Notes: generated from the sequence alone by a model not told the origin. Numbered from the stretch's first letter, positions 17,960 through 27,509 are shown. The stretch: DNA of 64,000 nt from an uncultured Bacteroides sp. (GCA_947173895.1 CAMWGU010000004.1:1-64000); one strand, 5' to 3'. Made by a program: numbers and translations.

Positions 17960-19662
17960 ATGAAATCCATACTATATACATCGCTGCTGTTCATCCTCCT
18001 CATCTCCGGATGCCGAAAGGATCAACCCATATCTCCACTGTTATAATCCGTGGAAATGCTATTGCCCGTATATGCCGACAGTGCTTCCGTGTTGCTCGAC
18101 AGCGTGAAGACTCCCGACGAACTGGACGATGAAGACTTTGCCCGCTGGTGTATGCTGCGCGGCAAAGTGACAGACGAAACCACCACCGGACTGCCCCCCA
18201 TCTACCAATGGAAACGGGCACAAGGATGGTTCACCAAGCACGGCACCCCGGAAGAGCAGGCACAAACCGCTTTGTATCTGGGCCGAGCGTACGCGGAAGA
18301 CGGAGAATATGACAAAGCCATGAAAACTTATACGGATGCGCTGCAACTGGCCAAAGAACATCGGGCATACAATGTGGCTGGATATATTTGTACGTATATG
18401 GCAGACCTATATAAATTCAAAGAAACAATCAGTGAATGCCTGAAAAAGATGCAAGAAGCCTGCCAATTCTTCCGACAAACGGAAAACAATAAAAGTTATG
18501 CCTATGCCTTAAAAAGCCTAGCCTGTGAATGGGCACTAGCAGACTCCTTTCACCTTGCCGTGCCTTTGCTCCAAACGGCCGACTCTATCTCCCGATCCAT
18601 TTCTAATAAAGACTTGACCTCTGCCGTAGCCAATGCCTTCGGAATAGTCTATGAAATGCAAGGGAAATATAAAGATGCCGAAAAATACCACTTGAAAGCT
18701 ATTGAAGCGGACAGCGAAGAAAGTTATAAAGATTCTGTCGCCCTATTACATATATACATATAAAAGACAACCAGTTGGCAAAAGCATACGAGTTGCTTGA
18801 AACGATAGCAGAACATACCGACATTAATTATCATTTTAATAATGCACACTATCTGCTTTACAAGGCAGAAGGAAGATACAAAGAAGCACTTCATTACAAA
18901 GAAATCTGTTCCGATATACTCGACTCACTGACGATAGCCCAAAACAACATGAAAATATTGGAAATAGAAAAGAAATACAACAATGCCAAAGTACGCGAAG
19001 AAAACGAACGATTAAAAACTATACAGCAACGAAACTTTATCATCATTGTCATTAGTTTTTCTTTGCTTTTATTGTCTGTTGCCGGATATATCATCCACCG
19101 GCAAAAAATCAAGGCAAGACTCTACCAACAACAGGCCGAAGTAGATAAGATTAAAATAGAATACCTCCATTTATCTATAGAACTGGAGGAAAAGAAACAG
19201 GCATTGCAGACCGCCCTGTCAGAGCAAAGTCAAAAAGCCGAAAAATTACAAGCAGAAATAGAAACCATTTCCCTCAAATATCAAAAGCTTCAACAGCAAC
19301 AATTGGAATCATCCGCCATCGGCAAAAAGCTTGCCACTTTGGTCAAAAAGAACAAGCTTGAAGACAAGCAGACGATTTCCAACGACAAGGCCTGGAAAGC
19401 TATCACGTTGGAAGTCGATAGAATCTATCCCAGATTCTATTCACTGCTGAAAGACACATTCCACCCGGCTCTTACGGAACAGGAATTTCAGTATTGCTAT
19501 CTCCATATCTTCGGTTTCGATGGCAATGAAGAAGCCAAACTGTTAGGTATTAACCCGGACACAGTACGGACCAAACGCAGCCGAATCAATCAAAAACGTC
19601 CTAAGCAGTCAGGAGAAGAAGCGTCTTTACGAGATTTCCTTATCAAAAAGCAGCTAAATTAA
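17960..19662 (+). pseudogene. TPR lipoprotein-type regulator with C-terminal HTH, broken by a stop and a frameshift
   Basis: The ATG at 17960 starts a lipoprotein signal (LLISGCRKD). In the same frame codon 29 is TAA (18044-18046), and the protein then continues as TPR-like helices (18050-18763: YLGRAYAEDGEYDKAMKTY, AFGIVYEMQGKYKDAEKYH). At 18761-18762 an extra TA in an AT-repeat tract shifts the frame. Reading across it gives HIYIKDNQLAKAYELL and restores more TPR (YLLYKAEGRYKEAL), a membrane helix near 19030-19090, a long coiled coil, and a C-terminal HTH-like domain (ALTEQEFQYCYLHIFGF, LLGINPDTVRTKRSRIN) to 19662. The family is common in Bacteroides and senses from the membrane. Two independent lesions suggest a true pseudogene. 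Confidence 0.8.
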
Positions 19663-19741
19663 ATATTGAGAAAAGGAACAGCCACAAACAACTTAAATTC
19701 AAACGCACAAACCATTATAAATCAACACATCACCAACTTCA

Positions 19742-19762
19742 CTGTACACGGCGCTGTACACG
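19742..19762. repeat. Direct repeat CTGTACACG x2
   Basis: CTGTACACG occurs at 19742-19750 and 19754-19762 with a 12-base period, upstream of the DUF3244-like gene. It is a possible regulator site. The rest of the 219-base gap is AT-rich and holds the promoter at 19847. Confidence 0.4.
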
Positions 19763-19846
19763 ATTGTATTTGTAACTTGCTGATAATCAACACAAGCTGT
19801 TCATGCTAAATTCTGCATTTCCTATAGCTTTTAATCCTATACGTAC

Positions 19847-19854
19847 TAAGTTTG
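19847..19854 (+). promoter_or_regulatory. -7 box of the DUF3244-like gene
   Basis: TAAGTTTG, matching TAnnTTTG, lies 27 bases before the ATG at 19882. Confidence 0.6.
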
Positions 19855-19881
19855 CACAAAATTTAAAAACGTAATACGATT

Positions 19882-20247
19882 ATGAACAAGTTAAAAACAA
19901 GTTTGGCTTTGATAGCCTTGATGATTCCTTTATTGGTTTGTGCAAAAGGAAGACGAATTGAACTACAAGAGAAATTAAACAAACATCGTTCCATTGTGGA
20001 AGTAATTTCTGTTGAAGCCTTTATTGATGACTTCAATAAAGAATTAACCATTGAATTCTCCGAAGAATGGGAACCCGTCATTATTGAAATTAAGTCGAAA
20101 GAAGGATGTATAGTATATAGCAATCTCTATATGCCTACCGCCAATTCTACCCTGTCTATTTCTTTAGAGAGTATTTCGGGAGGTGACTATACTTTAACTA
20201 TATCAGACGAAAAGATGGCATTAGCTGGTGACTTTATTCTTGAATAA
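19882..20247 (+). CDS. DUF3244-like small exported protein
   Basis: A 121-residue protein with an N-terminal signal peptide (about residues 1-21, ending LLVCAKG). The remainder is beta-rich with the pattern of DUF3244 Ig-like proteins of Bacteroides: VEAFIDDFNKELTIEF, VIIEIKSKEGCIVYSNLY, a Leu-Ser strand, and GDYTLTISDEKMALAGDFIL. Its function is unknown; such proteins sit near TPR/HTH regulators and propeller lipoproteins. It shows a lower GC content than its neighbours. The barrel gene starts 31 bases downstream, so the two may be cotranscribed. Confidence 0.65.
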   Translation: MNKLKTSLALIALMIPLLVCAKGRRIELQEKLNKHRSIVEVISVEAFIDDFNKELTIEFSEEWEPVIIEIKSKEGCIVYSNLYMPTANSTLSISLESISGGDYTLTISDEKMALAGDFILE

Positions 20248-20278
20248 ATGCAATATTAATTTTTTAATTACAAGCAAC

Positions 20279-20944
20279 ATGAAAAGATTTATTTATATAT
20301 TTCTGGTAGCCTTTGGTTTCGCAGGAAACCTTTCGGCTCAGGTGAAAGTAGGCGTGCAAGCAGGAGCTAACGTGTCCGGCTTTGCAAGTAGTAGTTCCAT
20401 GCCGGCCGAGAGTAGTCTCCGGATGGGTTATCAAGTGGGAGTGACGGCCGATTATGAGTTCAGCAACCATCTGGTGCTGGCATCGGGACTGTCCTTTATC
20501 AACCGGAACAGCAAATTGGAACTGGGACAGAACTATCCTTCGGGCGATGCGTTCATGCGCTTCCCGAATGTGGAAACATCGGTCAATTACTTGCAAGTAC
20601 CCTTGACCATAGGCTACCGTTTCCACTTCGGCGAAGGGTTCTCGCTGACTCCTTCTGTCGGATTGTATGCTGCTTACGGGTTAGGAGCCGGCAGTTGCGC
20701 GCTTGATGTGAAAGCAGACGATGGTGAAGTCTCTTCTGTAGGCTGGAAGCCTTTGCAGGGCAACCGTGAACACGGGCTGGACGGTTTGCGCCGTTGGGAC
20801 TGGGGAGGCACGGCAGCATTGAAAGCCATTATCGGCCGGCACTATACGGCAGAACTTTCTTACTCGCTGGGCATCATGAAGGCACAAACACTGTATGGCC
20901 TTCGCAACTCCACCTTGCAGCTTTCCGTAGGCTATCGTTTTTAA
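20279..20944 (+). CDS. Small outer-membrane beta-barrel (PorT/OmpA-barrel-like)
   Basis: A 221-residue exported protein; the ATG at 20279 gives the signal MKRFIYIFLVAFGFAGNLSAQ. The mature part shows alternating strands typical of an 8-stranded barrel: VKVGVQAGANVSGF, MGYQVGVTADYEF, LVLASGLSFINRN, VPLTIGYRFHFGEGF, SLTPSVGLYAAYG, and a final LSVGYRF ending in an aromatic residue. This matches the 'porin family/outer membrane beta-barrel' group of Bacteroidetes. It probably sits in the outer membrane; the ligand is unknown. Confidence 0.8.
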   Translation: MKRFIYIFLVAFGFAGNLSAQVKVGVQAGANVSGFASSSSMPAESSLRMGYQVGVTADYEFSNHLVLASGLSFINRNSKLELGQNYPSGDAFMRFPNVETSVNYLQVPLTIGYRFHFGEGFSLTPSVGLYAAYGLGAGSCALDVKADDGEVSSVGWKPLQGNREHGLDGLRRWDWGGTAALKAIIGRHYTAELSYSLGIMKAQTLYGLRNSTLQLSVGYRF

Positions 20945-20979
20945 TCCGAATAAACTAAACTATTTGTCTATATAGAAAG

Positions 20980-21019
20980 ATGCCGGCATCCGGAAATGAT
21001 GTTTCCCGTGTGCCGGCAT
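20980..21019 (+). terminator. Two-part terminator hairpin
   Basis: ATGCCGGCA (20980-20988) pairs with TGCCGGCAT (21011-21019); inside, GGAAA pairs with TTTCC. TCGTTTT follows. It ends the transcript of the barrel gene. Confidence 0.75.
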
Positions 21020-21023
21020 TCGT

Positions 21024-21054
21024 TTTGGCATTGTAATTGTTTTGCGTATTTTTG
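21024..21054 (+). promoter_or_regulatory. Consensus promoter with no gene downstream
   Basis: TTTG (21024-21027), a 19-base spacer, and TATTTTTG (21047-21054) form the cleanest Bacteroidetes promoter in the window. No plus-strand gene follows: the next 850 bases are noncoding repeat, and folK is on the other strand. A transcript would start near 21061. Only a short open stretch, not recognised, lies in 21110-21190. Confidence 0.55.
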
Positions 21055-21596
21055 TACACAATAAGGAAACATTATAATAATACACACCGGATCAGCAAAT
21101 ATTTTCGGTTGGCAACATTACGTCAGTCCGATATAATCATAGGAACATCGCAACCGATGGTATCTGTATTCCCAAGTCTTTTTGCTTCTTGACTAAGAGC
21201 CTTCGCCTGCCGAAACCAACACATTATTATTGTATTCCGGCCCTACATTGTCCGAAAACAACATTTTCTTGCATGGCTACCCCTTCAAATAATCCACAGT
21301 ATTGACGTGACTCTACTTTTCCTTTCATCCTTTCATTAGTTGCCGAAACGCCCTGTTGATGGGGATTCCGAGAGTGAAATGACACTCCGTCGGGTCCTTT
21401 CAGCCTCCTTTCATCGGCACATGCAGTGAAACCGCTGAAGGCAGATGTGTGAAAGGATTCATACCGGTGGCTGAAAGGGTCGTGAGGGGATGTACTGTCA
21501 TTTTTAACCGGTTGATTGATAGACGGTTTTACTAAAAATGAAAGGATGAAGGGAGAAGGAGAAGAAGCAACCTGATGAGGGGATGATGTACTTTGC

Positions 21597-21684
21597 ACGT
21601 ACGTACGTATGAGCCTATACATACGTATGTGTAAGCCTATACGTACGTATGTACAAGCCCACACATACGTACGTGTTTTTACGA
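21597..21684 (+). repeat. 22-bp array, type 1, four units (copy A)
   Basis: Exactly four 22-base units at 21597, 21619, 21641 and 21663. Each has a palindromic ACGTACGT or ATACGTAT core in its first half, and the first three have an AGCC-containing second half. The period equals about two helical turns. Confidence 0.85.
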
Positions 21685-21702
21685 CAAGGCGAAATGTGTT
21701 GC

Positions 21703-21813
21703 GGCGCACAGGACAGGTCTGTGCAGTGAACAAGCCGGGCTTGTACGGCGAACAGGGCATGCTCGTGCGGCGAACAAGCATGCCTTGTTCCGGTGAACGA
21801 GCATGCCCTGTTC
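21703..21813 (+). repeat. 22-bp array, type 2, five units (copy A)
   Basis: Units start at 21703, 21725, 21747, 21769 and 21791; four are 22 bases and the last is 23. The core is a dyad of the form GAACAAGC/GCTTGT (for example ACAAGCCGGGCTTGT at 21730-21744). It starts exactly 106 bases after the type 1 array, as in copy C. Confidence 0.8.
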
Positions 21814-21911
21814 CATGATTTCCTAACGCCGGAGTGACAAGCGTCACCACATTAGAAACCTGGAGAGACCATAGTGTACCGGACATCTTCCCTTACCCAT
21901 GAAACAATTTA

Positions 21912-22358
21912 TCACAATTCTTTCAGCTTCTTCCCCAGCACCGGATGCACCACATCCGGTGCTATTTCCACCAACGGATCCATGACAAACCTCCGTCCGG
22001 CCATCAAAGGATGAGGAATCTCCAGTTCGGGCGTATGCAGTATCCGGTCGCCATAGAGCAGAATGTCTATGTCAATCAGCCGGTCGCTATAATTACCATC
22101 CACCGATTTCTTCGTACGTCCCAGCTCACGCTCTATCGCCTGCGTCTCACGCAAGATATCCGAAGGAGAAAGCACGCTCTCTACACAGCAGGCGGCATTC
22201 AGAAACGAATGCTCGGAAGAAAAGCCCCACGGGGCAGTAATATAAAAAGCGGAAAGGGAAGTCACCTCCCCTATCCGCTCATTTATCTTCCGGACAGCAG
22301 CATGCAGGTTCGCTTCTTTATCGCCCAGGTTGGTTCCAAGTCCTAAATAAACCTTCAT
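21912..22358 (-). CDS. folK: Hydroxymethyl-dihydropterin pyrophosphokinase FolK
   Basis: Transfers pyrophosphate from ATP to 6-hydroxymethyl-7,8-dihydropterin in folate synthesis. A complete 148-residue HPPK: YLGLGTNLGDKEANL at the start, SAFYITAPWGF (pterin site), FLNAACCVES, the catalytic block RLIDIDILLYGD, and IPHPLMAGRRFVMDPLVEIAP. It is the last gene of the minus-strand run from the methyltransferase, 19 bases after queA. Confidence 0.95.
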   Translation of the reverse strand: MKVYLGLGTNLGDKEANLHAAVRKINERIGEVTSLSAFYITAPWGFSSEHSFLNAACCVESVLSPSDILRETQAIERELGRTKKSVDGNYSDRLIDIDILLYGDRILHTPELEIPHPLMAGRRFVMDPLVEIAPDVVHPVLGKKLKEL

Positions 22359-22377
22359 ACGCTGTTCTCATCTAATG

Positions 22378-23433
22378 TCACTTATCCAATATCAACATGG
22401 CGTCGCCGTATGTGCCGAAACGGTAATCTTCTTTCAGCGCAGTGTGATAGGCCTCCATCACCAAGTCATAGCCGCCGTAGGCAGCCACCAGCATCAACAG
22501 GGTGGACAGCGGCAGGTGGAAATTGGTCACCATACTGTTGGCCACCGAGAAATCATACGGAGGGAAGATGAACTTGTTGGTCCAACCTTCAAATTCTTTC
22601 AGGTGACCGTCTGTACCCACCGCAGTCTCTATGGTACGCATGACTGTCGTGCCCACCGCACAGACATTCTTGCCCGCATCCTTGGCCTCGTTCACCATGC
22701 GGCACGCATCCGCATTGACCCACATCTGCTCGGAATCCATCTTATGCTTGGTGAGGTCCTCTACATCAATCTCGCGGAAATTACCCAACCCGGCATGCAT
22801 GGTTACAAAAGCAAAGTCTATCCCTTTGATTTCCATACGCTTCATCAGTTCGCGGCTGAAATGAAGTCCGGCAGTAGGAGCAGTCACCGCTCCCTCATTC
22901 CGTGCAAAAATGGTCTGGAAGCGCTCGGCATCCTCTTCTTCGACAGGACGACGGATGAAGCTAGGCAACGGAGCTTCGCCCAACTCATACAAAGATTTTT
23001 TGAACTCATCGTGCGAACCCTCGTACAAGAAACGCAGCGTACGTCCACGCGAAGTGGTATTATCAATCACTTCAGCCACCATGGAGTCATCATCGCCGAA
23101 ATAAAGCTTGTTGCCTATACGGATCTTGCGTGCCGGATCGACCAACACATCCCACAGATGAAGATCCTCGTTCAGCTCGCGTAGCAAAAACACTTCGATA
23201 CGGGCACCGGTCTTCTCCTTATTTCCATACAAACGTGCAGGAAAAACTTTCGTATCATTAAAGATAAACACATCTTTATCATCAAAATAATCCAGAATAT
23301 CCTTAAATATCCTGTGTTCAATTTGACCTGTTGACTTATGAACCACCATCAGACGCGATTCATCTCTGTACTTGGCCGGATGCAAAGCTATTTTATCCTC
23401 CGGCAGTTTAAATTTAAATTGCGACAGTTTCAT
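22378..23433 (-). CDS. queA: tRNA ribosyltransferase-isomerase QueA
   Basis: Transfers and isomerises the ribosyl group of SAM onto 7-deazaguanine-modified tRNA to give epoxyqueuosine. The 351 residues carry the family blocks [33 protein letters not shown] and the C-terminal [19 protein letters not shown]. It begins 11 bases after truB, another tRNA-modification gene. No other queuosine gene lies in the window. Confidence 0.95.
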   Translation of the reverse strand: MKLSQFKFKLPEDKIALHPAKYRDESRLMVVHKSTGQIEHRIFKDILDYFDDKDVFIFNDTKVFPARLYGNKEKTGARIEVFLLRELNEDLHLWDVLVDPARKIRIGNKLYFGDDDSMVAEVIDNTTSRGRTLRFLYEGSHDEFKKSLYELGEAPLPSFIRRPVEEEDAERFQTIFARNEGAVTAPTAGLHFSRELMKRMEIKGIDFAFVTMHAGLGNFREIDVEDLTKHKMDSEQMWVNADACRMVNEAKDAGKNVCAVGTTVMRTIETAVGTDGHLKEFEGWTNKFIFPPYDFSVANSMVTNFHLPLSTLLMLVAAYGGYDLVMEAYHTALKEDYRFGTYGDAMLILDK

Positions 23434-23444
23434 CTTATCTCTCC

Positions 23445-24152
23445 TTATTCGTTTATAACTTCTTCAATCTCTTGCCGGTCAAGCCATTCCACAAAGCCGT
23501 CCACCGACAAGCAATGCTCCAGCCTCACCTCTCCCACCCGGGTACGTACCAATGCCGTCAGGTGTGCCCCGCTGTGCAAAGCCTCGCCTATATCGCGAGC
23601 CAACGCACGTATATAAGTCCCTTTGCTACACACTACCCTGATCTTGATCTGGGGCAGTTTGCACTCCAGCAGTTCTATTTCGTCAATCACCAGTGTTTTG
23701 GGCTTCAGTTCCACTTCCTCACCTTTGCGCGCCAAGTCGTAGGCACGTTTTCCATCCACCTTGCAAGCCGAGAAAACAGGCGGTACCTGCTCGATGCTGC
23801 CTATGAAACGCTGTAGCGTCTGCTCCACCAGTTCGCGGGTGATATGCTCCGTGGGATAGGTAGCATCTATCTCTTTCTCCAGATCAAATGAGGGAGTGGT
23901 GGCCCCCAACTGCAAAGTGGCAATATACTCCTTAGTGTGATACTGAAACTCCTCGATGCGCTTTGTGGCCTTTCCCGTACAAATAATCATCACTCCCGTA
24001 GCCAGCGGATCAAGCGTCCCGGCATGTCCCACTTTTATCTTTTTCACACCCAACTTGCGACAGATGTGATATCTGATCTTGTTCACTACCGCAAATGAAG
24101 TCCATTTCAGCGGTTTGTCAATGTATAAAACTTCTCCTTCCTTAAAATTCAT
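23445..24152 (-). CDS. truB: tRNA pseudouridine-55 synthase TruB
   Basis: Makes pseudouridine 55 in the T-loop of tRNAs. The 235 residues hold the catalytic Asp in [13 protein letters not shown] (about residue 46), the KPLKWTSF opening, [21 protein letters not shown], and [15 protein letters not shown]. The C-terminal PUA-type extension of longer homologues is short. It begins 4 bases after uppP. Confidence 0.95.
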   Translation of the reverse strand: MNFKEGEVLYIDKPLKWTSFAVVNKIRYHICRKLGVKKIKVGHAGTLDPLATGVMIICTGKATKRIEEFQYHTKEYIATLQLGATTPSFDLEKEIDATYPTEHITRELVEQTLQRFIGSIEQVPPVFSACKVDGKRAYDLARKGEEVELKPKTLVIDEIELLECKLPQIKIRVVCSKGTYIRALARDIGEALHSGAHLTALVRTRVGEVRLEHCLSVDGFVEWLDRQEIEEVINE

Positions 24153-24156
24153 CCCA

Positions 24157-24957
24157 TTATATGCATGTACATGCTATCGTAACGGCACCGGCAATGGCGC
24201 AATAGATAGCAAAATATATCAACTTACCCTTCTTCACCACATTAATCATCCATTGGCAGGCCACACATCCCGACAAGAAGGCAGCCAAGAAGCCCACCAG
24301 CAATGACCATACGGATATGTCCGATATCCCGGCGGCAGCTCCTTTCATAATCTTCATGCCGTCCAGCAATGCCTCGCCCAATATGGGAGGAATCACCATC
24401 AGGAAAGAAAACCGGGCAAGTTTCTCCTTTTTATTGCCCAGCAACAAGCCGGTGGCAATGGTGCTCCCCGAACGTGACAAGCCCGGCATCACGGCACAGG
24501 CCTGTGCCAACCCGATGATAAACGCATCTTTCAGGCTGATGTTTTCTTTGGCACGGGGCTTGGCATAATAAGAGAACGTGAGCAACAAAGCAGTGAGCAA
24601 CAACATGCAACCCACAATGAGCAAGCCCGAACCGAAAATTTCCTCCACATAGTCTTTAAAGAACACGCCCACAATACCAATAGGAATCATAGACACCAGA
24701 ATATTGATGACATATTTTGTCGCCGCATTCATCTCGAACTTGAACAAGCCGCGGAATATCCATTCTATTTCTTTCCACAATACCACCAACGTGCTAAGCA
24801 CCGTAGCCACATGTACCGCTATGGTAAACGTCAGATTGTCCTCACCCTGTATGCCAAACAAAGCCGAACCGATGGCCAGATGTCCACTACTGCTGACCGG
24901 CAAATACTCTGTAAGTCCTTGGAGCAAACCAAGAATCAATGCCTCAAACCATTCCAT
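24157..24957 (-). CDS. uppP: Undecaprenyl-diphosphatase UppP (BacA type)
   Basis: Integral membrane phosphatase that recycles undecaprenyl pyrophosphate, the lipid carrier for cell-wall and surface-glycan synthesis; it also lowers bacitracin sensitivity. The 266 residues start with the family block [18 protein letters not shown] and carry the second motif [17 protein letters not shown]. About eight membrane segments are visible. The 5' leader ends in an AT-rich stretch (24961-24985) also seen before metK. Confidence 0.95.
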   Translation of the reverse strand: MEWFEALILGLLQGLTEYLPVSSSGHLAIGSALFGIQGEDNLTFTIAVHVATVLSTLVVLWKEIEWIFRGLFKFEMNAATKYVINILVSMIPIGIVGVFFKDYVEEIFGSGLLIVGCMLLLTALLLTFSYYAKPRAKENISLKDAFIIGLAQACAVMPGLSRSGSTIATGLLLGNKKEKLARFSFLMVIPPILGEALLDGMKIMKGAAAGISDISVWSLLVGFLAAFLSGCVACQWMINVVKKGKLIYFAIYCAIAGAVTIACTCI

Positions 24958-24979
24958 CTTTTAAATTGAGAATTAAAAA

Positions 24980-25225
24980 TTAAAAACGTACTTCTTCGTC
25001 CTTGTCCTTTGGCTTGCGGACGATACCGTAAATCATAAATACAAAACCAAAGAAACATACTGCGGGAGCCACTTTGATGCGACGTACGCTGAAAATATCC
25101 GGTTCAAAATATCCTTCTGTCGAACCGGGTCCCGTCATAAGCAGAAAACCGATAATAATTACCGCCATACCTATGGCAAGCAAGATGAAATTAGTTTTAT
25201 CAAAGGCAAATTTCCGTCTATCCAT
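24980..25225 (-). CDS. DUF3098 small membrane protein
   Basis: An 81-residue protein; the ATG at 25225 yields MDRRKFAFDKTNF, the usual start in Bacteroidetes, while the open frame to 25300 overlaps ftsX. Two hydrophobic segments (about residues 14-30 and 53-68) flank a loop with EGYFEPDIFSVRRIKVAP. Charged tail. Function unknown; it is regularly placed between ftsX and uppP, hinting at envelope or division roles. Confidence 0.85.
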   Translation of the reverse strand: MDRRKFAFDKTNFILLAIGMAVIIIGFLLMTGPGSTEGYFEPDIFSVRRIKVAPAVCFFGFVFMIYGIVRKPKDKDEEVRF

Positions 25226-25236
25226 ATCCTTTATAA

Positions 25237-26106
25237 TTAAATGTAATACAACACACTGGCTTTCATGCGCAGATACTTGTTGATCGATATATATGCACAC
25301 ATGAAAGTGATGGCTACTCCGAATACAAGGACAGCACCCATCACCATCAGCAAAGTAAGAGGAGTAATAATCTCTATTAATTCGGGCTCATACTGTACCA
25401 ATCCGTAGGCCATTCCTATCAACACCGCATCTGCCATGGCAGCAGACAACACACCAATCCATATATTCCGCACCAAAAAAGGACGACGGATAAAGCCCCA
25501 GCTAGCTCCTACCAACTTCATGGTATGAATAAGGAAACGCTTGGAGTATATTGTCAGACGAATGGTGTTGTTGATCAACGCAAAAGAAATCAGAGTAAGC
25601 AATGCGGCCAACCCCAACAACAGGAGGCTGATTTTCCGTATATTGCTATTCACGGCATCCAGCAAATCCTGTGGATAACTGACCTCCATCACTTTCTTAT
25701 TCTGCATGATTTTTTCCGTTATCCACGAGATGCTGTCCGAATTGGCATAGTCGGCATGCAACTTTATTTCAATAGAGGCCGTAAAGGGATTGTAGCCCAA
25801 AAACTCGGCAGGATCAGTACCCATCGCCTCGGTCTGCTCTTTGAGCGCTTGTTCCTTCGAGATATAACATGTTGCTTTCACAAACGATTCCTCATTCAGC
25901 TTCTTCTGAAATTTCAAAGCTTCCGCCTCTTTCATGTCGTCACTGACAAGCACGGAAAAATTAATATTCTCGCGCACGTATCGGGATAGATTATGGGCGG
26001 ATAGCACAAAAAACACCACCGTGCCCAACAAAAGCAATACCAACATCGTACTGATGCTGGAAGTAATGAACTGCATATCGAAAAAGGAGCCCGACTTTTT
26101 TCCCAT
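25237..26106 (-). CDS. ftsX: Cell-division permease FtsX
   Basis: Membrane partner of FtsE, which couples the divisome to peptidoglycan hydrolases. The 289 residues have one N-terminal membrane helix (about 16-38), a periplasmic domain, and three C-terminal helices around 165-280, the usual FtsX layout. I chose the ATG at 26106 (MGKKSGSFFDMQF); a GTG lies two codons upstream and would overlap the methyltransferase stop. ftsE is not adjacent, as is usual in this group. Confidence 0.92.
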   Translation of the reverse strand: MGKKSGSFFDMQFITSSISTMLVLLLLGTVVFFVLSAHNLSRYVRENINFSVLVSDDMKEAEALKFQKKLNEESFVKATCYISKEQALKEQTEAMGTDPAEFLGYNPFTASIEIKLHADYANSDSISWITEKIMQNKKVMEVSYPQDLLDAVNSNIRKISLLLLGLAALLTLISFALINNTIRLTIYSKRFLIHTMKLVGASWGFIRRPFLVRNIWIGVLSAAMADAVLIGMAYGLVQYEPELIEIITPLTLLMVMGAVLVFGVAITFMCAYISINKYLRMKASVLYYI

Positions 26107-26108
26107 AA

Positions 26109-27005
26109 TCACTTCTTTATGAATACATAAATCATTGAACTACTCCGTTCCGTCTCAGCCAGAGAACTTAGCCATGCCCGAAGACCGGTCCACATTCCCC
26201 TGAAAAAAGGCAAACAACTACCTTTATATTTCTCGGTCAGCATAGACACATAAAAAGCATCGAAAGGCATCGGATGCTGTTCCACCAACTTAAAACCATG
26301 TTTTGCTCCGAATTGTTGCATCGTCGAGGGAGTGAAATGCCATAAATGGCGAGGCACATCATAAGCCGCCCACCATTCTTTGTATTTCTCCGCATCATAA
26401 GAACCTACATTGGGAACTGCCACTACCAACACTCCTTCGGCCTTCAACAGCACCGACAGTCTGTCCCACGTTTCATTCAGATGTTCCAAATGTTCCATCA
26501 CATGCCACAGGGTAATGACATCGAAAGAACCGGCAACATAACCGGACAAAGCATCCTCGGCATCCACCTCCAAACCGAAATGCTCCTTGGCAAAAGCGCG
26601 TGCCTGCGCACTTTTCTCGACAGCACTCACCTGCCATCCACACGCTTTCATGGCATGACTGAAATATCCGGTACCGGTACCGATATCCAATAAGGTTCCC
26701 TCATCCATGCCGGACACCCGCCTCACCAATGCGCACTTGCGCCCAAGCATGTACTTACGCACCTGATGGTATACACGATTCATCAACCCCTTGCGGGTAT
26801 CGGTGTGCGAAATATAATCGGGTGTCTCATAATACCGTCCGATTTCAGCCTCTACAGGTGCACCTTGCGTAAACATGAAGCCACACGCATCGCAACGAAC
26901 CACACTGAACTGTTCGCCCGAAGCATAGTGATCCGTACAGGTGATTGCATGTTCCAGATGTTTCCCTCCGCACAACGGACAGGTATTTATATCGAGTATA
27001 TCCAC
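26109..27005 (-). CDS. Class I SAM-dependent methyltransferase with zinc-ribbon start
   Basis: About 298 residues. An N-terminal CPLC...CDAC pair (about residues 8-41) looks like a zinc ribbon. The Rossmann methyltransferase follows, with LLDIGTGTGYFSHAMKACG as the SAM site and DVITLWHVMEHLEH after it, as in methyltransferases acting on sugars or small molecules. The start is uncertain: no ATG precedes the zinc ribbon, and the GTG at 27005 (MDILDINTCPLC) fits homologues better than the TTG at 27035. First gene of the operon with ftsX and the downstream genes. The substrate is unknown. Confidence 0.82.
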   Translation of the reverse strand: MDILDINTCPLCGGKHLEHAITCTDHYASGEQFSVVRCDACGFMFTQGAPVEAEIGRYYETPDYISHTDTRKGLMNRVYHQVRKYMLGRKCALVRRVSGMDEGTLLDIGTGTGYFSHAMKACGWQVSAVEKSAQARAFAKEHFGLEVDAEDALSGYVAGSFDVITLWHVMEHLEHLNETWDRLSVLLKAEGVLVVAVPNVGSYDAEKYKEWWAAYDVPRHLWHFTPSTMQQFGAKHGFKLVEQHPMPFDAFYVSMLTEKYKGSCLPFFRGMWTGLRAWLSSLAETERSSSMIYVFIKK

Positions 27006-27108
27006 TTCTTGCCCTAATTTGCTGCAAAATAACAAATAAAATAGATGTGAAGGGCTATCCGTTAAGTACTTTTAAGAGTATATGTTCATTATTCACCCCC
27101 ACTTTCCG

Positions 27109-27116
27109 TATATTTG
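27109..27116 (+). promoter_or_regulatory. -7 box of the PspC-like gene
   Basis: TATATTTG lies 29 bases before the ATG at 27146. Confidence 0.6.
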
Positions 27117-27145
27117 TCGATATAATCTAATAAATAAATCTAGAA

Positions 27146-27382
27146 ATGGAAAATAAAAAACTAACCCGATCCAACGACAAGATGTTGGCCGGAGTATGTG
27201 CAGGACTGGCCGACTATTTCGGATGGGACGTTACGATGGTACGCATTGTTTACGCATTCGCCACATTCTTCACCGCATTCTCGGGAATTATCGTTTACAT
27301 CATCTTATGTATCGTAATGCCCGAAAAAAGATACCACGACGGATATAAAGACCGAATGAACGACAGGTTGCACAATCAATAA
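27146..27382 (+). CDS. PspC-domain membrane protein
   Basis: A 78-residue protein made of one PspC domain: KLTRSNDKMLAGVCAGLADYFGWD, a transition block VTMVRIVYAF, and a hydrophobic helix ending VYIILCIVMPEK. PspC proteins are membrane-stress factors; in Bacteroidetes they occur alone without the psp operon, as here. A charged tail follows. It is monocistronic, between divergent and convergent neighbours. Confidence 0.92.
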   Translation: MENKKLTRSNDKMLAGVCAGLADYFGWDVTMVRIVYAFATFFTAFSGIIVYIILCIVMPEKRYHDGYKDRMNDRLHNQ

Positions 27383-27509
27383 GCGAACAGAAGACCATCG
27401 TTCCCGTAATATCCAAAACAAGACAAATGAATTACGATACGCCCCTCCCCATCTAGTAGTGGTGCAGTTCAAAGGACGGGAACTCATACAGCACATATAG
27501 CAAATTCAT

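Larger units (their letters stand above)
21269..21835 (+). repeat. Dispersed intergenic repeat, copy A
   Basis: About 565 bases homologous to copy C (61888-62490) and, inverted, to copy B (45558-45977). The first 300 bases are dotted with TGAAAGGA or its complement. They are followed by four 22-base units (21597-21684) and five units of a second kind (21703-21813). The minus-strand open frames across it change between copies and are not credible genes. It is flanked by the orphan promoter and folK. Confidence 0.85.

Noticed and set aside
21597-21813. CRISPR array
   Set aside because: Units are contiguous 22-base repeats without unique spacers, and no cas genes are present.
21227-21886. 219-codon minus-strand ORF over repeat copy A, similar to one in copy C (62020-62478)
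   Set aside because: The similarity follows from the DNA repeat; copy B does not keep the frame, and the peptide is dominated by 22-base tandem units.
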